NCBI GenBank assembly: GCA_022763485.1 | Contig: JALEGX010000161.1 | Coordinates: forward strand, 32,213-96,212 | Length of the DNA stretch: 64,000 nt | Origin: Paracoccaceae bacterium | GTDB lineage: Bacteria; Pseudomonadota; Alphaproteobacteria; Rhodobacterales; Rhodobacteraceae | Reading direction: 5' to 3' | In this document: positions 16,360 to 25,071 of the stretch, piece after piece | How the letters are laid out: each line of letters opens with the position of its first letter | How positions within the stretch are numbered: position 1 is the first letter of the stretch | The notes under the pieces: generated by a model | What the model was told of the DNA's origin: nothing | The model's input: the letters and a program-made list of their open reading frames with translations, nothing else | Database searches by the model: none | Program-made: the position numbers and the translations under genes

Positions 16360-17277
16360 ATGGAAAGAGCCGTACGCCCCATCGCCGGATCCCTGAACGC
16401 CCTGCTGGTTCTTGAAGTGGCCGTGCGCCACTCCAGCCTGTCAAAAGCCGCCGCTGAACTGGGGCTCAGCCAACCTGCGGTGTCCCGCCATATCTCGACG
16501 CTTGAGGATCGGTTGGGTCAGCCGCTGTTTCAACGCAACAACAACCAGATCACCCCCACCCCAAGTGCAGCGCGCCTTGCCGATGCTGTCGCCCTGGGTT
16601 TCGGACATCTGGATCAGGTCTGGGACGAGATTTCGGCCCCCCCTTCGCGTCAGGAGGTCACGCTGGCCTGTACCTTCGGCTTTGCGGACCAATGGCTGAT
16701 GCCCCGTTTCTCTGACTTGCGGGACCAGATGGGCGGCACACAGGTCCGCGTGGTGACAACGGATCAATTGGGCGACATTGACCTGAACCGGCTGGATGCT
16801 GCGGTGGTCTGGGACACCAGCAAGCATCCCGAACGACCGTTTTTCCCGCTGCTCAGGTCCGAGGTCTTTCCCATTTGCACCCCGGACTTCCTGGCCCGTT
16901 ATCCGGAGGTTGAGCAAAATATCTCCGGCCTGCCTGCGCATTTGTTTCTGCACTTCGACGTGAAGGACACCGATTTCCTGACCTGGTCAGGCTGGTTCGA
17001 GCGCACTGGCCTGCCCGCGCCCGTGCAGGGGCAGACTTCGAAATTCGACGCCTACCCTTTCCTGCTGCAATCGATCCGACGCGGCGACGGCGTCGGGCTG
17101 GGCTGGCATGGCCTTGTCGATCAGGCTCTTGAACGCGGAGAGATCGTTCGACTTGGCCCCTCTGTCATAGACAGGCCCTATTCGTATTTCCTGCAGCACC
17201 GCCCGCTGCATGACACCGAAACAGCGCTGGCGCGGCTGGTCCAATGGTTCAAAACCGCCACGTTGGACGAGGTTTGA
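16360..17277 (+). CDS. LysR-family regulator divergent from the double CoA-transferase
   Basis: 305 aa. The N-terminal winged HTH (about 8-70; SLSKAAAELGLSQPAVSRHISTLEDRLG) and a LysR substrate-binding domain (about 90-300) of the GcvA-like type are clear. It is divergent from the CoA-transferase gene across a 104-bp region, the usual arrangement for a LysR regulator and its target, so control by an intermediate of the quaternary amine or DMSP route is likely. The ribosome binding site is weak. Confidence 0.88.
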   Translation: MERAVRPIAGSLNALLVLEVAVRHSSLSKAAAELGLSQPAVSRHISTLEDRLGQPLFQRNNNQITPTPSAARLADAVALGFGHLDQVWDEISAPPSRQEVTLACTFGFADQWLMPRFSDLRDQMGGTQVRVVTTDQLGDIDLNRLDAAVVWDTSKHPERPFFPLLRSEVFPICTPDFLARYPEVEQNISGLPAHLFLHFDVKDTDFLTWSGWFERTGLPAPVQGQTSKFDAYPFLLQSIRRGDGVGLGWHGLVDQALERGEIVRLGPSVIDRPYSYFLQHRPLHDTETALARLVQWFKTATLDEV

Positions 17278-17305
17278 AGGTCATTCTGATCATCAAGGGA
17301 AGGTA

Positions 17306-17382
17306 TGGTAGCGTGAGGCGGACTTGAACCGCCGACCCCAGCATTATGAGTGCTGTGCTCTAACCAGCTGAGCTATCACGCC
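17306..17382 (-). tRNA. tRNA-Met (CAT), elongator type
   Basis: 77 nt with encoded CCA. Acceptor GGCGTGA pairs with TCACGCT (one G-U), the D arm is AGCTCAGCTGGTTAGAGC, and the anticodon stem CAGCA/TGCTG encloses CTCATAA with anticodon CAT. The T arm is GGCGGTTCAAGTCCGCC. The anticodon arm closely resembles elongator tRNA-Met of E. coli; a tRNA-Ile2 identity is less likely. Confidence 0.93.
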
Positions 17383-17656
17383 GCAACCATGAGCGGTGAG
17401 GTACCCAAAGCGATAACGGGTGTCAAACGGAAAACTGCACTTTTCTGGCCGGTTTGGCGAATTTTTTGCAGTGAACCGAAAAGCGGATCCAGCGCGTTCG
17501 TTTCCGGCCAGAGTGACACAGGCGCAGCACTCCGTTTCAGCCAAGACCGGACCTGAATGCCCGCAAGAACAAAGCACCGATTCCCCCGGGACCGGTCACG
17601 CCGCCTGGATCATAGGCAGACGGCCCCTGAGAAAAGGGGCCGCCGACAACATCCGG
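17383..17656. other. Non-coding gap between tRNA-Met and dapA-like gene
   Basis: No convincing gene is seen in this 274-bp stretch. Near its end a 7-bp GC hairpin CGGCCCC/GGGGCCG (17621-17627 with 17636-17642, loop TGAGAAAA) lies just past the minus-strand aldolase gene and may act as its terminator, though it lacks a trailing U-tract. Confidence 0.5.
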
Positions 17657-18610
17657 TCAAAGTTTCAGGCCGCAGCCCTCAAAAGCCCGGCGGGTGGCCT
17701 CTTTTTCTGCCTCCGTCAGTTCCAGCATCGGATGGCGGACATGGCCCCCGACCTGACCCAGCAGTTCCTGCCAGTACTTGCCATGTGCCGTCGGTTTGCC
17801 GCCCGGCTTGGTCGATTTGATGGCTTGTCGCACAGGGTCCAGGCTGTCACGGACCTTGCGCGCCTGATCGAACTTACCGGCAAAGGCCAGTTCCGTGTAC
17901 TCATGCATCCGCATGTCGTTCTTCGTCTGGATCTGATAAGGCGGCGAAGAACAGAGATAGAGCTTCCAATCAAGCTGTTCGATATTGTCCAGCCAGTCAT
18001 CCTCCAGCGAGGTGGAGACATGGATCTTGTCCCCGACCATGCCGGTGAGCTTCACATACATGTCTCGCGGCACGGAGTATTTGATCGCTACGATGTTGGG
18101 CAACTCGGCAATCTTGGCGCAGGTCTCGGGCTCCATCAGATACCCCGAATCAGGATGGCTCCACATGGCGATGCCGATATCCAACCGGTCACAGAGGTAT
18201 TTGTAGTAGTTGTAGAGCACCTCATCCCGGTCATGGCAGAAGCTGAGCATCGGTGCATGCACCACGACGTAATCCGCGCCGCACGCCTGGGCATGGCGGC
18301 CCAGTTCCAGCACCGTGTTCACATTCTGATCCGAGATCGACATGATCGTCCCGGCCTTGTCCCCGCATTCTTCGGCGGCGACGGTCATGTTCCGCTTGCG
18401 CTCTTCCAGCGACATGGACCAGAACTCGCCCTGTTTGCCCGCGATGAACAGCCCCTGGATCTGCAGATCATCAACCCAGTGCCGGATATTCCTGCGCAGC
18501 CCGGCCTCATTGAACCCGCCGTCCGCATGAAACGGATTGAGGGCCGCCGCCCAGATGCCGCGCATCGTGTCGCGGGCGTATTCCTTCGCCTCAAGCTTGC
18601 TGTATTTCAT
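17657..18610 (-). CDS. Dihydrodipicolinate synthase-family aldolase, substrate unknown
   Basis: 317 aa from MKYSKLEAKE (ATG at 18610, AAGGAAAG upstream). It has the DapA/NanA TIM-barrel signs: GKQGEFWSMSLEER in the beta3 region and the Schiff-base lysine in IVAIKYS (K177). The usual YNxP catalytic-tyrosine motif is replaced by MWSHP around residue 150, so it is unlikely to be a true dihydrodipicolinate synthase. It probably splits or dehydrates a keto acid. The start codon overlaps the TGA of the upstream molybdenum hydroxylase gene (TGATG), so the two are translationally coupled. No pathway is recognised. Confidence 0.78.
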   Translation of the reverse strand: MKYSKLEAKEYARDTMRGIWAAALNPFHADGGFNEAGLRRNIRHWVDDLQIQGLFIAGKQGEFWSMSLEERKRNMTVAAEECGDKAGTIMSISDQNVNTVLELGRHAQACGADYVVVHAPMLSFCHDRDEVLYNYYKYLCDRLDIGIAMWSHPDSGYLMEPETCAKIAELPNIVAIKYSVPRDMYVKLTGMVGDKIHVSTSLEDDWLDNIEQLDWKLYLCSSPPYQIQTKNDMRMHEYTELAFAGKFDQARKVRDSLDPVRQAIKSTKPGGKPTAHGKYWQELLGQVGGHVRHPMLELTEAEKEATRRAFEGCGLKL

Positions 18611-20718
18611 CACTTCTTTCCTTGTTCGGCTGTTCGGACCGCCTGCCAGAGGACCTGACTGGTCAACGGCATATCCAGATCCGTGATTCCAAGTGGCGAT
18701 ACCGCATCAATCGCGGCATTCAGCACCGCAATCGGGGCCCCGATGGTCCCGGCTTCGCCCACCCCCTTTGCGCCCAGCAAATTGGTCGGGCTGGGTGTTT
18801 CGGTTTTGAAGATGTCGATCTGCGGCATATCTGTGGCCCGTGGCATCGCGTAATCCATGAAGGACCCCGTCAGCAACTGCCCGTCATCGTAAACCACGTT
18901 TTCCATCAGCGCTTCGCCCAGCCCCTGAGCAATCCCGCCCAGGATCTGGCCCTCGACCTGTTTTGGGTTCACCAGCACACCGGCGTCATCCACGCAGGTG
19001 ATCTTTTCGATATACGGCGCTCCGGTTTCACGGTTGACAGAGAGCTGCACAAGATAGGCGCCATACCCCCAGGCTTGCCCTTCGTTTTCGTAGCGCGAAC
19101 TGGACCTGATCGGCAGAGCCTCTCCGGCGGACCGGCGCTTTGCAACGTCCCTCGCGGCCTCCAGCACCGCGCTGCCGCCGATGGCCGTGGACCGGCTGGC
19201 CAAGGCCCCGATCCCCTCCGGTGTTTTGGCCGTGTCGGAGAATTGCACCTGCACATCGGCGGGGTCCACTTCCAGAACCTCTGCCGCGATCTGGGCAAAA
19301 GCCGTCTCACGACCGTGTCCCTGCGACGAGGACCCGCTGTCGATCAGAACGGTTCCCCCTGCGGTCAATGTGACCTCCGCGCTTTCCCAGCCGCTGCCCG
19401 AAGGTTCCATGTAGAACGCAACACCAAGACCGACCAGTTCCCCTGCCGCGCGTCGGGCGTCACGCTCTGCGACGGCCTGCTGATAGGCACCGTGCGCGCA
19501 CAGCAGGTCCAGCGCCTGCGCATAGTCACCTGAATCCAGCACGTTCCCGGTTTGGGTCTGATGCGGCAGGGCATCCGGTTGCAGCAGGTTTCTTTTACGC
19601 AGTTCGACAGGATCAAGGCCCATGACCCGCGCGGCCTTGTCCAGAAGCCGTTCCATCAGGCAATTGGCCTCTGGCCGCCCTGCCCCGCGGTAGATCCCTG
19701 TCGGCGCTTCGAAGGTTTGCAGCGCCGAGGTTTGGATATCCAACGCCCCGACCTTGTAGCCTGAGGGCAGAACCCGTGCGGCATTCCATGCAGGGATCAA
19801 CCCGCTGTTTGGCAACCATGCGCCCACCGGGGCCTCGATCTGGGCCTTCAGCCCCAGCAGGTTCCCTTCGGCATCCAGCGCGAGGGTGCCGCTGCTGCGC
19901 AGGCCACGACCATGAGTGCCCGACAGGAACTCTTCGGATCGGGTCGCGGTCCATTTCACATTCCGGCGGTGCTGAAACGCCGCCCAGACAGCAAAGACCT
20001 CTTCAGGATAGAGCGACGCTTTCAGGCCGAAGGCCCCGCCCACAAACTGTGCAATCACCCGGATCCTGTCGGCATCCACACCAAGGATCGAAGACAGTTC
20101 CGAACGCGTGCGATGTGGCGTTTGGGTCGAATGCCAGACGGTGACGCCTTCGGTTGCGGCATCGTAAGCCACGGCAATGGACCTCGGCTCCATCGGGGAG
20201 GGTGCCAGCCGGGGATGTTGGATCTGACAGGAAACAACATGGGCCGCATCGGCAAGCGCGGCCTCAAAGTCACCGGCGTCATAGCGCTTGCTGGCGATGA
20301 CACGGGGCTCCTGAACCACGTCCTCCACCTCAGCATAGATCAATTCACAGGCGTCGGTGGCGCGGGCCTGACTGGTTGCCAGAACCGCGGCAATCGGCTG
20401 GCCGACTGCGCCGACATGGCCCTGCGCAAGGACGGGAAAATCCGGCAGGTGATGAATGGGCAGAACCGGATTCACTGACAGATTGCCAAGGGTGCCCACG
20501 TCCTGACCGTCATGGACCGCCACCACCCCTTCTGCCTGACGTGCATCGTCCAGGTCACAGGCGACGATCTGCCCGCAAGGGGCAAGGGACCGGGCAAAGG
20601 CGACATACAGCGGGTCCGACAGCCGAACATCATCGGCGAACCGACCCTGCCCGCACAGCAGCGCAACATCCTCGCGCCTTGCCGGAGACTGCCCTATGAA
20701 TTTGCGTTTGGTCTGCAC
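18610..20718 (-). CDS. Xanthine dehydrogenase-family molybdopterin-binding subunit (orphan CoxL-type)
   Basis: 702 aa from a GTG at 20718, giving VQTKRKFIGQSPARREDVALL. No clear ribosome binding site helps, and an ATG at 20835 would reach into the divergent gene's promoter. It has the N-terminal RREDVALLCGQGRFADD block, FVGGAFGLK, the YRGAGRPEAN motif typical of form II CoxL proteins rather than true CO dehydrogenase, and the catalytic glutamate in GVGEAGTIGAP (about E655). It should be a molybdenum hydroxylase oxidising an aldehyde or N-heterocycle. The usual FAD (CoxM) and 2Fe-2S (CoxS) partners are not in the window. It is coupled to the downstream aldolase. Confidence 0.82.
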   Translation of the reverse strand: MQTKRKFIGQSPARREDVALLCGQGRFADDVRLSDPLYVAFARSLAPCGQIVACDLDDARQAEGVVAVHDGQDVGTLGNLSVNPVLPIHHLPDFPVLAQGHVGAVGQPIAAVLATSQARATDACELIYAEVEDVVQEPRVIASKRYDAGDFEAALADAAHVVSCQIQHPRLAPSPMEPRSIAVAYDAATEGVTVWHSTQTPHRTRSELSSILGVDADRIRVIAQFVGGAFGLKASLYPEEVFAVWAAFQHRRNVKWTATRSEEFLSGTHGRGLRSSGTLALDAEGNLLGLKAQIEAPVGAWLPNSGLIPAWNAARVLPSGYKVGALDIQTSALQTFEAPTGIYRGAGRPEANCLMERLLDKAARVMGLDPVELRKRNLLQPDALPHQTQTGNVLDSGDYAQALDLLCAHGAYQQAVAERDARRAAGELVGLGVAFYMEPSGSGWESAEVTLTAGGTVLIDSGSSSQGHGRETAFAQIAAEVLEVDPADVQVQFSDTAKTPEGIGALASRSTAIGGSAVLEAARDVAKRRSAGEALPIRSSSRYENEGQAWGYGAYLVQLSVNRETGAPYIEKITCVDDAGVLVNPKQVEGQILGGIAQGLGEALMENVVYDDGQLLTGSFMDYAMPRATDMPQIDIFKTETPSPTNLLGAKGVGEAGTIGAPIAVLNAAIDAVSPLGITDLDMPLTSQVLWQAVRTAEQGKK

Positions 20719-20864
20719 TGCGGATCGCCCGTTAGGAAAACGTGCCAACAAACTGACCAAAATCCGGGCAGGAACCAAATTCAAAGAACAGAAACAGATA
20801 TAATCAAATCTGATAACCAGCACCCGCGATTTCATCTATTGTGCTGACAAGCAAAGAGGTTGGC

Positions 20865-21659
20865 ATGAAAATTGGTTTGATAGGCAACGGAGCAATTGCC
20901 GGATTTGTCCGCAGCTCTCTGGAAAGCCGCGGGCACAGCATCGATGCGGTCCTGATCCGGCCCGAGCGCCTGGACGCGCTGCGCGCCTGCGACTGTGCCA
21001 GCCGCGAAATGATCTGCTCTCCGGATGAGTTGCCCGATGATCTGGATCTTGTCGCCGATTGCGCAGGTCACGAAGCCCTGCGCGCCTACGGGGAAAACAT
21101 TCTGGATGCCGGGCATGATCTGGTGACGGTTTCAATCGGGGCACTGGCGGATCATGACCTGAACACGCGCCTGTCCCGGGCCGCCTGCAACGGTGGGGCA
21201 AAGCTGCATCTGGCAAGCGGTGCAATCGGGGCGCTGGATGCGCTACGCGCCGCACGCACTGGTGCGATCACCCGGGTCAGATACACCGGGCGCAAACCCC
21301 CAAAGGGCTGGCTTGGCTCCCCGGCCGAACACAAGCTGGACCTGCACCACATGGGCCAGACCCCACAGGTTCATTTCACAGGTTCGGCCCGCGAAGCCGC
21401 GCTGGCCTACCCCAAGAATGCCAATGTTGCCGCGGCTGTGGCCCTTGCTGGTCCGGGCTTTGACCTGACCGAGGTCGAGCTGATCGCCGACCCCACGATT
21501 TCCGCCAACATTCACGAAATCCGCGCCGAGGGCGACTTTGGCGTTTTCGACTTTCACATCGAAGGCCAGTCTCTGCCCGGAAACCCGCGCAGTTCTGCTC
21601 TTGCGGCGATGAGCGCGGTGAGTACCATTCTGCAGCACGAAAACGCCATCCAGTTCTAG
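20865..21659 (+). CDS. Aspartate dehydrogenase-like NAD(P) oxidoreductase
   Basis: 264 aa from MKIGLIGNGAIAGF (ATG at 20865, AGAGG upstream). It has an N-terminal Rossmann motif GNGAIAG at 7-13 and a catalytic-domain pattern of L-aspartate dehydrogenase (DUF108/NadX type), including LASGAIGALDAL, TRVRYTGRKPP and PKNANVAAAVALAGPG. It would interconvert an amino acid such as aspartate and its imino or keto acid. It is divergent from the molybdenum hydroxylase and aldolase genes and followed 9 bp later by a LysR gene, so a catabolic role for a nitrogen-containing acid is more likely than NAD synthesis; no nadA or nadC is near. Confidence 0.82.
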   Translation: MKIGLIGNGAIAGFVRSSLESRGHSIDAVLIRPERLDALRACDCASREMICSPDELPDDLDLVADCAGHEALRAYGENILDAGHDLVTVSIGALADHDLNTRLSRAACNGGAKLHLASGAIGALDALRAARTGAITRVRYTGRKPPKGWLGSPAEHKLDLHHMGQTPQVHFTGSAREAALAYPKNANVAAAVALAGPGFDLTEVELIADPTISANIHEIRAEGDFGVFDFHIEGQSLPGNPRSSALAAMSAVSTILQHENAIQF

Positions 21660-21668
21660 GATTTCCAC

Positions 21669-22613
21669 GTGGCAAGCGGTCACTCTCGGATCATCGACAG
21701 GGTTGTAACCCGCCTGAAGTTCAAGCAGCTGCGCCTGCTCATTGCGGTGGGCAAGCATCGCAACATCCAGAATGCGGCCCGTGAACTGAACGTGTCACAG
21801 CCCGCTGCGACCAAGATGATCAAGGACCTGGAACTGGATTTCGAGGTTCAGCTTTTCGAGCGGACCAACCGGGGGGTGATTGCCACCCCGTTTGGCGAGG
21901 CGCTGATCCGGCATGGCAAGCTGATCTTTGCCCAGGTTTCGAACGCTGCACAGGAACTGGATGATCTGAACGAAGGCAGCAGCGGACGCGTGGTTGTCGG
22001 CACCTTGCTGGCCGCCTCTTCCCACCTGTTGCCCAAAGCGATCGAGCGGGTTCTGCAAGACAGGCCACGCGTCGCGATCAAGGTGATCGAAGGCACCAAT
22101 GAAGTGCTAATGCCGGACCTGCGCACAGGCGAGATCGACCTGGTTGTCGGACGTCTGCCCACCCACCGCCACCGGAGCGAGCTGGCCCAGGAAAAGCTCT
22201 TTGACGAGCGTATCCTTGCGATGGTGGGCAAGGATCATCCGCTTGCCGGGCAGACCGGTATCACCTTTGACGACCTCAGGCCCTTCGGCTGGATCCTGCC
22301 GCCCTTTGAAACCAGCCTGCGCCGTCAGGTGGACCAGTATTTCCTGAAGCAGGATCAGTATATCCCGCCGTTTTCGCTGGAATCGGTGTCCTATCTGACA
22401 AACCGTGCGTTGCTGCAGTCCAAGGATTTCATCGGCCTGATGCCAGCCCAGGTTGCCGCCCGGGACATCGAAAGCGGCCTGCTGCACAGGCTGGACTGGA
22501 CCGTGCCCTTCGGGGAAGGGCCGGTTGGCGTATCCTACCGGATGCAGGGCCAGCTTTCCCCATCAGGTCAGGCATTGCTGACCGCGCTGAAAGCAGTCGC
22601 GACAGAGATCTGA
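21669..22613 (+). CDS. LysR-family regulator (GbpR/PcaQ-like)
   Basis: 314 aa, GTG start at 21669. The HTH NIQNAARELNVSQPAATKMIKDLE (about 30-55) lies in a RLKFKQLRLL context seen in GbpR- and PcaQ-like LysR proteins, followed by a substrate-binding domain (about 105-310). It starts 9 bp after the aspartate-dehydrogenase-like gene and is probably co-transcribed with it. It is the obvious candidate to regulate the aldolase and molybdenum hydroxylase module. Confidence 0.87.
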   Translation: MASGHSRIIDRVVTRLKFKQLRLLIAVGKHRNIQNAARELNVSQPAATKMIKDLELDFEVQLFERTNRGVIATPFGEALIRHGKLIFAQVSNAAQELDDLNEGSSGRVVVGTLLAASSHLLPKAIERVLQDRPRVAIKVIEGTNEVLMPDLRTGEIDLVVGRLPTHRHRSELAQEKLFDERILAMVGKDHPLAGQTGITFDDLRPFGWILPPFETSLRRQVDQYFLKQDQYIPPFSLESVSYLTNRALLQSKDFIGLMPAQVAARDIESGLLHRLDWTVPFGEGPVGVSYRMQGQLSPSGQALLTALKAVATEI

Positions 22614-22616
22614 TGC

Positions 22617-22657
22617 TTGGCCCCGGCCCCCCGCATCGCGGGACCTTCCGGGGCCAA
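22617..22657. terminator. Stem-loop between convergent LysR and FAD/GcvT genes
   Basis: Perfect 10-bp arms TTGGCCCCGG (22617-22626) and CCGGGGCCAA (22648-22657) enclose a 21-nt loop that contains a smaller hairpin. There is no clear U-tract, but its position between convergent stop codons favours a bidirectional terminator. Confidence 0.55.
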
Positions 22658-22665
22658 CCCGTGGA

Positions 22666-25071
22666 TCACGCCTCTTTCAGCTTCCGGTTCTCCGGATCAT
22701 AGGGGGCGCGTTCCAGAATATGCGCGCTCAGGTCTCGGCCAAGCACATTGACCTGCAGGTCGGACCGCGCAGAGCGATCACGCAGATAGGCCAACGCCAG
22801 CGTTTTGCCCGTGCGATGCCCGAAGGCCGCCGAAGTGACGATGCCGACACAGGCCTCCCCTTGGTAGACACCATGCCCATAGTAGGGATCGATATCGCTG
22901 GTTTCGACCTCCAGCAGCACCAGCTCCCAACGGTCTTCGGCGGCCATGCGGTCCAACAGGGCAGCCTTGCCAATGAACTCCCGCCCTTCGGGCTTGATCA
23001 GATGACCAGCCCCGGTCTCGGCCGGGGTGCGTTCGGTGGTGAAATCGGCGCCCCAGGCGGCATACCCCTTTTCCAAGCGCATCGCGTTCATCGCATAGGC
23101 CCCAAAGAAGCCCAACCCATGCGGCGTTCCGGCGTCCTCAATCGCTTTGAACAGATCCCGCATGTGCTCGGCCGCCACATGCAGCTCCCATCCCAGTTCG
23201 CCGACATAGGAGACACGCAGAGCGCGGACCGGAATGCCAGCTACGGTGATTTCTCGCGCGGACAGCCACGACCCGAGGTCATCACTTGTCAGGCTTTCCA
23301 ACACAGCGCGGGATTTCGGTCCCATCAGGCCTAGCACACCCCAGGCTTCGGTCACATTGGTGACGGTCACGTCAAACCCGGCGGCGCGGGCGCGCAGCAG
23401 GTCTTCGTCACGCTCTTCCGCTGCGGCGGCGCAGGTGAGGTAGATGTGAGCGTCGCCCAATGCGGTGACGGTGAATTCCGACTCCGTCCCACCCGCGGGG
23501 CTCAGCGCATGGGTCAGGCCGATCCGGCCCACTTTCGGGCAGCGGTTGGTTCCCAGTGCGTCGATGAACGCGCGGGCGCCCGGCCCTGTGACCTCGAATT
23601 TTGAGAAGACCGACATGTCAGCCAGGCCGACGCCTTCGCTAACCGCCTTGCATTCCCGCGCGACGGGGTCGAACCAGTTGGAGCGGCGGAAACTCGGCAC
23701 CGCTTCATCTCCGGCTTTGTCGCTGAACCAGTTGGGGCGCTCCCAGCCATATGCCGCACCCATCACAGCGCCGCGCCCGACCATCAGGTCGTGAATGGGG
23801 GAGAGGCGCTTGCCGCGCGCGGCGGGGCGTTCTTCGTGCGGGTAGTGGACGCCGAATTGCAGGCCAAAGCATTCGATGGCCTTTTCGACGCGGTAGTCGC
23901 GGTCGGCCCAGCTGCCGAACCGGCGGCTGTCCACCGCCAGCGCGTCCATCGGCGGGGCGCCGTGGGTCATCCAGTGCGCCAGGAACCAGCCTGCGCCGCC
24001 GCCCTCCATCACGCCCATGGATGATCCGGTCAGCAGCCAGGCGTTTTCCAGCCCATGCGCCGGGCCGATCAGCGGGTTGGCGTCGGGGGTAAAGGTGATC
24101 GGGCCGTTCACCACGGATTTCACCCCACCGGTCTCCAGCGCCGGGATCCGCTCCATCGCGGCCATGATGATGTGTTCCACCCGGTCCAGATCCGGCGGCA
24201 TCAGATCCGCGCCAAAGTCAGGCGGGCAACCGTCAATGGACCAGGGCTGCGCATCCTTTTCGTACGGTCCCAGGATCAGCCCATCGCGTTCCTGGCGCAC
24301 ATACCAGCTTTCCTCAGGGTCGCGGATCATCGGCAGTTCGGGCAGGCCCTGTTTGATGCGATCGGCGACGACCGGCACCGTGTCGGTAACCAGATATTGG
24401 TGCAGCACGGGAACCGAGGGGATGTTCAGCCCCATCATATGCCCGATCTCCCACCCCCAGGTGCCGGCGGCATTGACCAGATGGCGGGCGCGGATGGTGG
24501 TTTTTTCGGTTTCGACCACCCACACGCCATCCTCGCGCCGGACCGAGGTCACCGGGTTGTACCGCAGGATTGTCGCGCCGTTCTGGCGCGCGACCTTGGC
24601 CATAGCATTGGTGGCCAGCGACGGATCCACATGGCCGTCATCGGGCTCATAGATTCCGCCCAGCAGCCCCTCGGTGCGGGCCAGCGGATGCAGGCGCTCC
24701 ACATCATCGGGCGTCAGCATCTGCAGGTCGTATCCGGTAAAGCGGGACAGCCCCGCAACATGGGCGAATTCGTCCATCCGGTCGGGGTTCGACGTGATCC
24801 GCATCGCGCCCGAGCGGTGAAAGCCACATGTGTCCCCGGTCTCTTCCGGCAGGATATCGCGATAGAGGCGCACGGATGTCGCGCGTAGCTCCTGAATCGT
24901 AGGGTTATGGGCGAAATGGGTGCACAGCCCGGCGGCATGCCAGGTCGAGCCATGGGTCAGGTCGTTCTTTTCCGTCAGGACGACGTCGGTCCACCCCGCC
25001 TTGGTCAGGTGGTACATCAGCGACACGCCCATGGCGCCGCCGCCGATGATCAGAACATTGGCTTCGGTCAT
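22666..25071 (-). CDS. FAD-dependent oxidoreductase with GcvT domain (dimethylglycine/sarcosine dehydrogenase type), gene 2 of pair
   Basis: 801 aa. The N-terminal DAO domain (about 1-390) has VLIIGGGAMGVS and the STWHAAGL motif, whose histidine (H45) carries covalent FAD in dimethylglycine dehydrogenase. A FAO_M-like linker (about 380-430) and a C-terminal GcvT/aminomethyltransferase fold (about 430-801) that binds tetrahydrofolate follow. It should remove an N-methyl group oxidatively and pass formaldehyde to tetrahydrofolate. Its ATG overlaps the stop of the upstream paralogue by 4 bp, so both are made from one mRNA. The exact amine substrate is not determined; dimethylglycine, sarcosine or another N-methyl amino acid is possible. 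Confidence 0.87.
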   Translation of the reverse strand: MTEANVLIIGGGAMGVSLMYHLTKAGWTDVVLTEKNDLTHGSTWHAAGLCTHFAHNPTIQELRATSVRLYRDILPEETGDTCGFHRSGAMRITSNPDRMDEFAHVAGLSRFTGYDLQMLTPDDVERLHPLARTEGLLGGIYEPDDGHVDPSLATNAMAKVARQNGATILRYNPVTSVRREDGVWVVETEKTTIRARHLVNAAGTWGWEIGHMMGLNIPSVPVLHQYLVTDTVPVVADRIKQGLPELPMIRDPEESWYVRQERDGLILGPYEKDAQPWSIDGCPPDFGADLMPPDLDRVEHIIMAAMERIPALETGGVKSVVNGPITFTPDANPLIGPAHGLENAWLLTGSSMGVMEGGGAGWFLAHWMTHGAPPMDALAVDSRRFGSWADRDYRVEKAIECFGLQFGVHYPHEERPAARGKRLSPIHDLMVGRGAVMGAAYGWERPNWFSDKAGDEAVPSFRRSNWFDPVARECKAVSEGVGLADMSVFSKFEVTGPGARAFIDALGTNRCPKVGRIGLTHALSPAGGTESEFTVTALGDAHIYLTCAAAAEERDEDLLRARAAGFDVTVTNVTEAWGVLGLMGPKSRAVLESLTSDDLGSWLSAREITVAGIPVRALRVSYVGELGWELHVAAEHMRDLFKAIEDAGTPHGLGFFGAYAMNAMRLEKGYAAWGADFTTERTPAETGAGHLIKPEGREFIGKAALLDRMAAEDRWELVLLEVETSDIDPYYGHGVYQGEACVGIVTSAAFGHRTGKTLALAYLRDRSARSDLQVNVLGRDLSAHILERAPYDPENRKLKEA

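Noticed and set aside
18610..20718. True carbon monoxide dehydrogenase large subunit
   Set aside because: The active-site loop reads YRGAGR, not the form I AYxCSFR-type motif, and coxM/coxS genes are absent.
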